From: Bacteroidales bacterium
GTDB lineage: Bacteria; Bacteroidota; Bacteroidia; Bacteroidales; UBA932
Direction of reading: 5' to 3'
Length of the DNA stretch: 64,000 bases
Assembly: GCA_015060405.1 (NCBI GenBank)
Contig: SUYN01000009.1
Location: 18,965-82,964, forward strand
Of this stretch, positions 37,669 through 43,669 are shown piece by piece. Positions within the stretch are counted from its first letter, which is position 1; each line of letters opens with the position of its first letter. Position numbers and translations under genes: made by a program. Below the pieces are notes generated by a model. That model saw only the letters and a program-made list of their open reading frames with translations, ran no database searches and was not told the origin of the DNA.

Positions 37669-38649
37669 ATGAGACGGCCAATTTTATTTTTCCTTTATAT
37701 ATTTACAGGTATTCTTGCTGCCTACTCTGCCGATGCGCAGGAGCAGGTCGTACGTCAGATAAACGATGTCGGAAGGTTTGATGACTGGTGCGTGAGGGAG
37801 ATCAAGGAATCGGCAGTCATCGGAGGGGAAACGGAATATCTGTATGAATTCTTCGGCAGTCCTTACGACACCCTCCGTACAGGAAAGCAGCCCTTCAAGG
37901 CTCCTGAGGGCTATCTGTGGCGTACTAACAATGTGCTTGCAGTGGTCATGGGAGTGGTCAAGACCAACAACACCGTCTACCCTGAAAAGAGGGGGGAGGG
38001 CTATTGTGCAAGGATAGAGACGCATATAGAGGAAGTGAAGGCGTTGGGACTTGTGAATATGGAGGTGACCTGTCAGGGTGCCCTGCTTCTGGGGGAACTT
38101 CCAGAGCCGATCACTACGACTAAGGACCCAATGTCCAAAGTTCTGTATGGAATTCCTTTTACCGGTTCACCGAAGTGCCTGAGGCTTGATTATAAGGCAG
38201 ATGTCGGTCATGAAGTAATACGGGGCACTGGCTTCTCGAAGCTGAAGGGCATGGGTGTGCCGGACTATGCGGAGATCACGGTCATCCTTCATAAGAGATG
38301 GGAGGACAAGGACGGGAATATACATGCCCTCAGGGTGGGAACAGGCATAGAACGTATATTGCAGGATGCTCCTGACTGGATCAACGGACATGAAGTGGAG
38401 ATATATTATGGAGACATGACTTCCCACCCTACATATAAGGAATATATGGGCTTGAAGAATGATCCGGAATCCGCATATCATGCCATCAATTCGGCTGGTG
38501 AGAATGTAGTGGTCATGGAGGAAGGATGGGCAGAGCCGGGAACCCGGCCGACTCACATGATGGTATATTTCCTTTCAAGCTGCAGTGGGGCCTTCCACGG
38601 TGGGGTCGGCAACGTCCTGTGGGTTGATAATGTGCAGATTGTCATGTAA
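37669..38649 (+). CDS. PCMD domain-containing exported protein
   Basis: A 326-residue protein with a signal peptide (RPILFFLYIFTGILAAYSADA). It fits the PCMD (putative carbohydrate metabolism) domain: an N-terminal part with FDDWCVREIKESAVIGGET, then KGTGF-like strands (TGFSKLKGMGVPDYAEITVI, ERILQDAPDWINGHEVEIYY) and the typical end MMVYFLSSCSGAFHGGVGNV. Usual PCMD proteins are lipoproteins found near glycan-use genes; this one lacks a lipobox. Transcribed alone, divergent from the protease. Confidence 0.78.
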   Translation: MRRPILFFLYIFTGILAAYSADAQEQVVRQINDVGRFDDWCVREIKESAVIGGETEYLYEFFGSPYDTLRTGKQPFKAPEGYLWRTNNVLAVVMGVVKTNNTVYPEKRGEGYCARIETHIEEVKALGLVNMEVTCQGALLLGELPEPITTTKDPMSKVLYGIPFTGSPKCLRLDYKADVGHEVIRGTGFSKLKGMGVPDYAEITVILHKRWEDKDGNIHALRVGTGIERILQDAPDWINGHEVEIYYGDMTSHPTYKEYMGLKNDPESAYHAINSAGENVVVMEEGWAEPGTRPTHMMVYFLSSCSGAFHGGVGNVLWVDNVQIVM

Positions 38650-38716
38650 AATTTAATTTTTTAATATTTTTTTACTTTTTGATGCAACATTTGATTATTT
38701 ATGTGCATCTTTGCAG

Positions 38717-38785
38717 CAGGTTTAGGTTTTAGTACACGTTGAGGGACCGTTGGGGCAGTGATGTTCCGGGTCCCTTTCTCTTTTT
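38717..38785 (+). ncRNA. Candidate small RNA with terminator
   Basis: No reading frame is evident here, yet the stretch is framed like a gene: a -7-like CATCTTTG (38706-38713) with TTTG about 15 bp upstream, then roughly 60-70 nt ending in a strong intrinsic terminator. The sequence does not match tmRNA, RNase P or SRP RNA that I can recognise. It may instead be the 3' end of the PCMD transcript. Confidence 0.35.
38742..38785 (+). terminator. Intrinsic terminator downstream of PCMD gene
   Basis: AGGGACC (38742-38748) pairs with GGTCCCT (38769-38775), followed by TTCTCTTTTT. It could end the candidate small RNA or the PCMD transcript. Confidence 0.65.
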
Positions 38786-38811
38786 GTCAGGTCTTGCCTA
38801 ATACAAAATGA

Positions 38812-38845
38812 AAAGGCCGCCCTTGTCATTTTCAGGACGGCCTTT
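38812..38845 (-). terminator. Terminator of the histone H1-like gene
   Basis: AAAGGCCGcCCT (38812-38823) pairs with AGGaCGGCCTTT (38834-38845) with one internal mismatch. It lies 20 bp behind the stop and is followed on the minus strand by TTTTCATTTTG. Confidence 0.8.
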
Positions 38846-38864
38846 CAATTCTTCTGAAGGATGA

Positions 38865-39038
38865 TTATTTTGTAGCCTCAACTGACTGCTTTCTAAATTC
38901 CTTCATAGCTTTCATAAGGTTAAGAGCAGCCTTACGTGCGCGTGCACCAGCAGCCTTATTTCCTTTCTCTACCTGAGCGTCTGCGTTCTTTGCGAATACC
39001 TCGTACTCAGCCTTGATCTGATCAACAAGTTCTTTCAT
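38865..39038 (-). CDS. Histone H1-like (Hc1 family) DNA-binding protein
   Basis: A 57-residue basic protein. It begins MKELVDQIKAEYEVFAKNAD and contains QVEKGNKAAGARARKAALN before MKEFRKQSVEATK. This matches the short Bacteroidetes histone H1/Hc1-like proteins: an amphipathic N-terminal helix followed by a Lys/Arg/Ala-rich helix. It probably helps compact the nucleoid. It is monocistronic, with a recognisable promoter and its own terminator. Confidence 0.9.
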   Translation of the reverse strand: MKELVDQIKAEYEVFAKNADAQVEKGNKAAGARARKAALNLMKAMKEFRKQSVEATK

Positions 39039-39088
39039 TGCGTTTCGATTTTAATTGGTTATTCTGGTTAATGATTTATAAACTTCAG

Positions 39089-39120
39089 CCAAGATAGCGA
39101 CAATCATTAAAAAAAACAAA
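39089..39120 (-). promoter_or_regulatory. Promoter of the histone H1-like gene
   Basis: Minus strand: TTTG (39120-39117), 20 bp including a T8 tract, then TATCTTGG (39096-39089), one base off TAnnTTTG. Leader of about 45 nt. Confidence 0.6.
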
Positions 39121-39158
39121 TTTTGTTAGCGAAAAATGTAGTTTTCAATGAGTTTAAG

Positions 39159-39752
39159 CTATTTTTCAGGCTCTATGGGGCGTGTTTTGGGCTTTGTGTT
39201 GAGGGTATTCATCGCTCTGTCCGCTCCCATCAGCGCCCATGCCTTCACTCCGTCTATGACCCTTTTGCAAAGTTCCGGCATCTGCTCCTTCTCTTCCTTA
39301 CTCAGTTCGCCAAGGACATAGTCTACCTGCTGGCCGCGGCCGAAATCGTTTCCGATGCCCATCCTGATCCTTGCATATTCCTGGGTCCCTATGAGCTCGT
39401 TGATGTTAGTCAGACCGTTGTGCCCTCCTGCACTTCCGTTCTTGCGGAGTCTCAAGGTTCCGAACGGGATGTTCAGGTCATCGGAGATGACGAGAAGCTG
39501 GTCGGGCTGTATCTTCAGCTCGTTCATCCAGTACCTTACGGCCTTGCCGCTGAGGTTCATGTATGTTGAGGGCTTCAGGAGTGTGAACTTCCTGCCCTTG
39601 AAGGACACCGTCGCCGTGCTGCCGTATCTTCCAGACTCAAAAACAATATTGGATGCCTGAGCCCAGGCATCCAATACCATAAATCCCATGTTGTGTCTGG
39701 TATTGGCATATTCGACGCCGATGTTTCCTAAACCGACGATCAAATAATTCAT
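39159..39752 (-). CDS. pth: Peptidyl-tRNA hydrolase
   Basis: A 197-residue enzyme that recycles tRNA from prematurely released peptidyl-tRNA. Family residues are visible: Asn10 and catalytic His20 (ANTRHNMGF), Asn66 (KPSTYMNLSG), Asp92 (VISDDLN) and the GGHNGL segment with His111 and Asn112. The tail beyond residue 180 is Lys/Pro-rich. It follows rplY by 17 bp; pairing of L25/Ctc with pth in one transcript is a widespread bacterial arrangement. Confidence 0.97.
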   Translation of the reverse strand: MNYLIVGLGNIGVEYANTRHNMGFMVLDAWAQASNIVFESGRYGSTATVSFKGRKFTLLKPSTYMNLSGKAVRYWMNELKIQPDQLLVISDDLNIPFGTLRLRKNGSAGGHNGLTNINELIGTQEYARIRMGIGNDFGRGQQVDYVLGELSKEEKEQMPELCKRVIDGVKAWALMGADRAMNTLNTKPKTRPIEPEK

Positions 39753-39769
39753 ACCGAATCAGGCCCGGA

Positions 39770-40366
39770 TTACTTCTTCTTACCAGTCTGCTGAGCCTCC
39801 ATCTTAGCCTGCTGGGTTGCACGTGTAGGACGTACAGAGCAGATGATGGTAGCCTTAGGTGATACGATTGTAACGCCCTCGTAGTTGAGGTCACCTGCAA
39901 CGATCTGCTTACCGATCTTCAGAGGAGTAGAGTCTACCTCGAGGATGTCAGGAAGCTTGTCCATCATTGCGCTTACGCGGAGCTTGCGGCTTGATACGAG
40001 GAGCTTACCACCCATCTTCACACCCTCTGCGTGACCTGTAACGAGAACTGGAACCTCGATGGTTACCGGCTTCTCTGTACCTACTGCGAGGAAGTCTACG
40101 TGGAGAGCCTCGTCAGTTACAGGGTGATACTGTACTTCGTGGAGTACTGCGCAACCACCTCTTCCGTCGTTGAGCTTGAGGTCGATGATGTATGAGTTTG
40201 GAGTGTGAGTGATAGTCTTGAGATCCTGTGCGTCTACAGAGAAGAGGATGTTCTCCATTCCGAGTCCATAGATGTTGCAAGGAACCTGTCCTGCTCTACG
40301 TACAGCCTTTACTGCTGCCTTGTTGCTGGCCTCACGAATCTGGCCATTGAGTTCAATGTGTTTCAT
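39770..40366 (-). CDS. rplY: 50S ribosomal protein L25/general stress protein Ctc
   Basis: A 198-residue 5S rRNA-binding ribosomal protein of the long TL5/Ctc type. The N-terminal L25 domain (1-90, with VPCNIYGLGMENILFSVDAQ and VQYHPVTDEALHVDFLAVG) is followed by the beta-rich C-terminal domain (about 95-180) and a Lys/Gln-rich tail. It starts the rplY-pth operon. Its 90-nt leader has two stable hairpins. Confidence 0.95.
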   Translation of the reverse strand: MKHIELNGQIREASNKAAVKAVRRAGQVPCNIYGLGMENILFSVDAQDLKTITHTPNSYIIDLKLNDGRGGCAVLHEVQYHPVTDEALHVDFLAVGTEKPVTIEVPVLVTGHAEGVKMGGKLLVSSRKLRVSAMMDKLPDILEVDSTPLKIGKQIVAGDLNYEGVTIVSPKATIICSVRPTRATQQAKMEAQQTGKKK

Positions 40367-40396
40367 TGTCTTGAATTGTTTAAAATGTGTTACTCA

Positions 40397-40447
40397 GTCC
40401 GGCTCCAGGGCCGGACCCCATTGCACCAAAAAGCTCTGCTGCTTTTT
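40397..40447 (-). promoter_or_regulatory. Structured leader of rplY
   Basis: Two 7-bp hairpins in the 5' untranslated region: GTCCGGC (40397-40403)/GCCGGAC (40410-40416) and AAAAAGC (40428-40434)/GCTTTTT (40441-40447), each with a 6-nt loop. They may bind a ribosomal protein or stabilise the message. Confidence 0.4.
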
Positions 40448-40456
40448 ATGGGGCTG

Positions 40457-40486
40457 CAAAGATAGATAAATTATTTAAATATCAAA
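40457..40486 (-). promoter_or_regulatory. Promoter of rplY-pth
   Basis: Minus strand TTTG (40486-40483), 18 bp, then TATCTTTG (40464-40457). A good Bacteroidetes promoter about 90 bp before rplY. Confidence 0.72.
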
Positions 40487-40502
40487 AGGTTGGGACTGAA
40501 AT

Positions 40503-41948
40503 TTATTTTACAAGTCCTGTAGCCTTGTTCCAATCCAATGTCTTGTAGTATGAGTTCAGTTCCTCGAAATAGAATGCTGTGTTCAGGTCTCTCGGCAGAT
40601 ACATGCTGAATCCGCTGTAGGTCAGGATCCTGAATTCCTCCATGAATTTTGGGGTGTATGCACCATAGATCACGCATCTCTTCAGAGCCTCGTCAAGGCT
40701 TTTGAGCTCCTGAGCTGTGGCTCCGGCCTCCTGGATTATGCTCTTGAGGTCGTAGAAATAGCGGTAGTTGCTTCTGAAATACTGCTGTACATTGGACATC
40801 CTTATAGCCTTCAGTCCTGAACGATGGTTTGTGAAGATGTCCCGGCAGACTTCGGCAAGCTGATCCAGTTCGCGGCAGTCTATGAGGGAGATCGTTGCAG
40901 ACTGATAGACTCCGCTCTGCTTTATGTACTGCATGAAGTAGTCGTCGCAGACAGCCTGCGGATCCGGCACTGTGTTCTTCAGAAGATGTTCGGTCATGGT
41001 CTTGTAGTCCAGGCCTTCCGCAAGCACCTCGGTCTGTGAGAACCCGATCCTGTCACACTTGTCCTTCAGCTCATATGCCACCTCTATACCTCCCATGAGG
41101 CAGGCATCGAAAAGGATGTAGTCAAACTTCATCGGAATGGCGTCTGCGAACTCTGCAATCTCCATTTCATATGAAACATATTCGCCTGCGCTGCCGACCT
41201 GGTCCTGGCCTACGCTCCTGACCATCGGTGTGCCTTCTTCTGTGCCGTCCGCGCTTTTCACCATCGGAAGCGACGGGTCGAAGTCCGGAGCATGATACGG
41301 CACAGGTCTCGTTTCGAACGTCATCGGAAGAGCGTCGAACCCGTCGCCGATCTGTCTCATCACGGACTTCTTCGGAATGTACTCATAGCTCTCCGGCTTG
41401 CTGTAGAAACCGGAAGGGAGGTACCCCGTGGCATGTGAAGAGAACACCATTCCATAGTTTCCTGCCGGGAAGTTGTTCCTGACGTATGTCAGCACATTGT
41501 GGAACTGTTCCGCAGTTGCCGAATGAGTACCGGCTTCATATGTCACCAGAGTGTCGGCGACGGCGTTTCCGTTTCCATCTTCGTAAAGCCTTATGAGATA
41601 AGGTGTGGTAGGTATTCCGTATGCGCCGTTCCTCTGAGTGGTGTGGGTGTAGACAAGAAGAATGTCATGGTTGGGGTAATCCTTTGGAAGCCAGCCGGAC
41701 TTAAGGTCCTCGATGTCCTCCAGCAGATAATTCCTTAGTGAATTATATCCTGCGGAATAGAGCAGGAGCACCTTTCTGCGGTCCTCGTTATGTGTGCGGT
41801 CTCCTGTGTTGCCGCCTTGCCCGGCACCATTGCCGCTGCCGACCGGCTCGATCGGAATGAACCCCTGCTCCCATTCGCTGACCGAACAACCGGACCAGAT
41901 GAGAGCGGCAAGAACGCCAGTCAGTATCGTCAATATATGTCTATGCAT
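40503..41948 (-). CDS. Clostripain-related (C11 family) cysteine peptidase lipoprotein
   Basis: A 481-residue lipoprotein (lipobox WSGC, Cys21). The catalytic dyad of family C11 is visible: His172 in GMVFSSHATGYLPSG and Cys283 in DYILFDACLMGGIEVAYELK. The YSAGYNSL start of the domain and the SLIDC strand also fit. A Gly/Asn-rich spacer (about 37-50) tethers it to the membrane. C11 enzymes usually cleave after Arg or Lys; the role here is unknown but surface exposure is likely. Starting at 41948 gives the best signal peptide. Confidence 0.88.
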   Translation of the reverse strand: MHRHILTILTGVLAALIWSGCSVSEWEQGFIPIEPVGSGNGAGQGGNTGDRTHNEDRRKVLLLYSAGYNSLRNYLLEDIEDLKSGWLPKDYPNHDILLVYTHTTQRNGAYGIPTTPYLIRLYEDGNGNAVADTLVTYEAGTHSATAEQFHNVLTYVRNNFPAGNYGMVFSSHATGYLPSGFYSKPESYEYIPKKSVMRQIGDGFDALPMTFETRPVPYHAPDFDPSLPMVKSADGTEEGTPMVRSVGQDQVGSAGEYVSYEMEIAEFADAIPMKFDYILFDACLMGGIEVAYELKDKCDRIGFSQTEVLAEGLDYKTMTEHLLKNTVPDPQAVCDDYFMQYIKQSGVYQSATISLIDCRELDQLAEVCRDIFTNHRSGLKAIRMSNVQQYFRSNYRYFYDLKSIIQEAGATAQELKSLDEALKRCVIYGAYTPKFMEEFRILTYSGFSMYLPRDLNTAFYFEELNSYYKTLDWNKATGLVK

Positions 41949-41983
41949 CTTATAAAACTTTATCAATTCAAATCTTCAACCCG

Positions 41984-41991
41984 CAAAGATA
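41984..41991 (-). promoter_or_regulatory. -7 element of the C11 peptidase promoter
   Basis: TATCTTTG on the minus strand, with TTTG 17 bp upstream (slightly short spacing) and 35 bp before the start. Confidence 0.6.
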
Positions 41992-42138
41992 ACCAAAAAA
42001 CATCTATACAAAAAATATTCTTGCATGACATCCTTGTCTTTCGCCGTATTCCCACGGAGGTCTGCTGTGCATGATATCTCATGTCGCGTATGAAGGAAGC
42101 GGTGACTATGTCATGGCGAGCACGATTAGAGATTGTTA

Positions 42139-42248
42139 GAGCTGTGTCACTTTTTATCGTTTATTTGTTACAGCTCAAAGGATTTCAGCTCCAGAAACAT
42201 CTTTTGGTAGACAGCTGTGACACATTATAGCCCAAAATTGTCACAGCT
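42139..42248. repeat. Cluster of AGCTGTGACA inverted repeats
   Basis: AGCTGTGACA (42213-42222) and TGTCACAGCT (42239-42248) form a perfect 10-bp stem with a 16-nt loop. A related pair GAGCTGTG (starting 42139) and CAGCTC (about 42171) sits just before. No coding signs. Confidence 0.75.
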
Positions 42249-42274
42249 CTCCTTCACAGACGGAAATACTGAGC

Positions 42275-42445
42275 CTAGTCCTTGAAAAGGCCCCTCTGCA
42301 AGGATTAGTGGCAGAAAAATGGAGGCTAGTCCTTGAAATGGCCCCTGTGCAAGGATTAGTGGCAGAAAAACAGAGGGTAGTCCTTGAAATGGCCTCTATA
42401 TAAGGATTGGAGACAGAAAAATAAGGCCAGTTGTTGGAATGGGAA
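42275..42445. repeat. 51-bp tandem hairpin repeats, left array
   Basis: Three good 51-bp units start at 42275, 42326 and 42377, and a decayed fourth at about 42428. Each unit holds TAGTCCTTG, about 14 nt including GGCCCCTCTG, then CAAGGATTA, which can pair to a 9-bp stem with one wobble, and ends in GTGGCAGAAAAA. Copy differences concentrate in the loop and unit ends. Same family as the array at 43045. Confidence 0.9.
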
Positions 42446-42548
42446 AGACAGGAATCCCAGAAAACTGTGATTTTATGGGCTTTTGCCGGAGGTTGGCACA
42501 AGGCAAGTCATGCGAGCCTTTAGGCTGAGCTCGCGCGGCTTGTCTTGA

Positions 42549-42667
42549 GTGGTCGGCTCTGGTTATGGCCGACCACGGTGCCTCCTATGGAGGATTTCTG
42601 TCACTGCCTTTGAAAACTATATGCAGAATAGTATCGGCCGTGGTCGGCGAATACGACGGCCGACCAC
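42549..42667. repeat. Two copies of a 28-bp palindrome, 91 bp apart
   Basis: GTGGTCGGC-10 nt-GCCGACCAC occurs at 42549-42576 and again at 42640-42667. Arms are identical and loops differ. The second is nested in a longer imperfect palindrome, with GAATAGTATCGGCCG (left) against CGGCCGACCACTATTC (right). Confidence 0.9.
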
Positions 42668-42716
42668 TATTCAGTCTATGGAGCAGCATCGCCGGCCGGA
42701 ATCAGGGCAGGCGACT

Positions 42717-42766
42717 CAAATCAGCCAGCGCGAACGAAACCTAATGGGTTCGCGCTGGCTGATTTG
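42717..42766. repeat. Perfect 19-bp inverted repeat
   Basis: CAAATCAGCCAGCGCGAAC (42717-42735) and its exact reverse complement (42748-42766) are separated by 12 nt. It is far stronger than needed for a terminator and has no T tract on either side. Confidence 0.95.
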
Positions 42767-42803
42767 TGCGTAAACAGAGCAGGTGTCGGCAAAAGAAAAC
42801 TCC

Positions 42804-42875
42804 TTTGCAGAAAGGTGGAGGTGCCCTTCAGTAAGTGGATGCGCTCTGCAGTAGGTGGAAGGCGCTTTGCAGTTA
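42804..42875. repeat. Degenerate 21-bp tandem repeat
   Basis: Four units with CAG at 42808, 42829, 42849 and 42870, roughly CTTTGCAGTAGGTGGAGGCG, drifting by one base in spacing. Confidence 0.6.
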
Positions 42876-42911
42876 ACTGACGTACTGATCCCCGCAGAAG
42901 AAATGCCTCTC

Positions 42912-42983
42912 TTTTCTGCGAGGATTCCAATTCTCGGCTCAAAAACAGCATTTTTGTATAGAAACAGCAATCCTCGCAGAAAA
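42912..42983. repeat. 15-bp perfect inverted repeat with 42-nt loop
   Basis: TTTTCTGCGAGGATT (42912-42926) and AATCCTCGCAGAAAA (42969-42983). The arm resembles the CTCTGCAAGGATTAG part of the 51-bp units, and a further copy (TTCTGCAAGGATT) lies at about 42995, so this looks like a diverged, partly inverted relative of the same repeat family. Confidence 0.9.
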
Positions 42984-43044
42984 ATTGCGCGATTCTTCTG
43001 CAAGGATTGCAGCATCGACATTGGCCTAAAGCATATGCTCACCT

Positions 43045-43299
43045 CCAGCCCTTGAAAACAGGCCTCTGCAATGACTGGCGGCCGAAAATGCAAGGCCAAT
43101 CCTTGAAAAGGCACTCCTGCAAGGATTAGTGGCAGAAAAACAGAGGCTAGTCCTTGAAAAGGCACCTCTGCAAGGATTAGTGGCAGAAACAACGAGCCTA
43201 GTCCTTGAAATGGCCCCTCTACAAGGATTAGTGGCAGCCATACTGAGGCTAGTCCTTGAAATGGCACCTCTACAAGGATTGGAGATAGAGAAATGGGAG
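43045..43299. repeat. 51-bp tandem hairpin repeats, right array
   Basis: Five units with exact 51-bp period start at 43045, 43096, 43147, 43198 and 43249. The first is the most diverged and the middle three are nearly identical. Conserved parts are CTAGTCCTTGAAA, GGCACCTCT, CAAGGATTAGTGGCAG. Each unit can fold as a stem-loop. Because 51 is a multiple of three, frames stay open on both strands, but these frames start or end outside the repeats without gene features. Confidence 0.93.
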
Positions 43300-43472
43300 A
43301 TGAGATACCTGTTTACACCTATAATGATGTTAACTGTCAGGTCATGTATGACGATAATATGGCTCATCGTTAAGCCGAGCATGAAGAAAGTGACCTAGAT
43401 GTCATGTTGATCATGAGAAAGTGTGTACTATGTCATGTCGAGTGGCCGACGGGAGTTGGGATGTGCTGTGGA

Positions 43473-43580
43473 AGATACATGGAAATGTGCGTAGAAATAT
43501 GCAAGGGAATAAGCAGGAGAATAAGCAGAGGACTATGCAGAGGCATAAGTGGGAAAATATATAGGGAAGTATGCAGCGGG
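43473..43580. repeat. 12-bp purine-rich tandem repeat
   Basis: Nine degenerate 12-bp units, best from 43497 to 43580, such as ATAAGCAGGAGA, ATAAGCAGAGGA and CTATGCAGAGGC. It ends 15 bp before the -7 box of the next gene. On the plus strand it reads as a Cys/Gly/Arg/Ile four-residue repeat, but no complete gene is convincing. Confidence 0.7.
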
Positions 43581-43594
43581 TTGAAGATTATTGT

Positions 43595-43602
43595 TAACTT
43601 TG
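43595..43602 (+). promoter_or_regulatory. -7 element before the DPP III gene
   Basis: TAACTTTG, 67 bp before the start at 43670. No TTG at the proper distance; the -33 region falls into the 12-bp repeat. Confidence 0.5.
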
Positions 43603-43669
43603 CGAGTCGGCCGGACTGGAAGCGGAAAAGGCCGCATGGTGGAATCTTTAATCAGTTAATGTTATAAAT

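Noticed and set aside
30268..38649. Polysaccharide utilisation locus around the GH29 fucosidase and PCMD gene
   Set aside because: No SusC/SusD pair, no regulator and no further glycoside hydrolase nearby; most neighbours are housekeeping or peptidase genes.
42275..43299. CRISPR array
   Set aside because: The whole 51-bp unit is conserved with no unique spacers, and no cas genes occur in the window.
42716..43382. Overlapping open frames on both strands in the 51-bp arrays (17-residue repeats such as SATNPCRGAISRTRL)
   Set aside because: 51 is divisible by three, so any stop-free unit gives an open frame in repeated form. There is no ribosome-binding site, signal peptide or continuation outside the repeats.
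43404..43667. 87-residue Cys/Gly/Arg-rich frame on the plus strand
   Set aside because: It is the translation of the 12-bp tandem repeat plus the promoter region of the next gene; composition is explained by the repeat.
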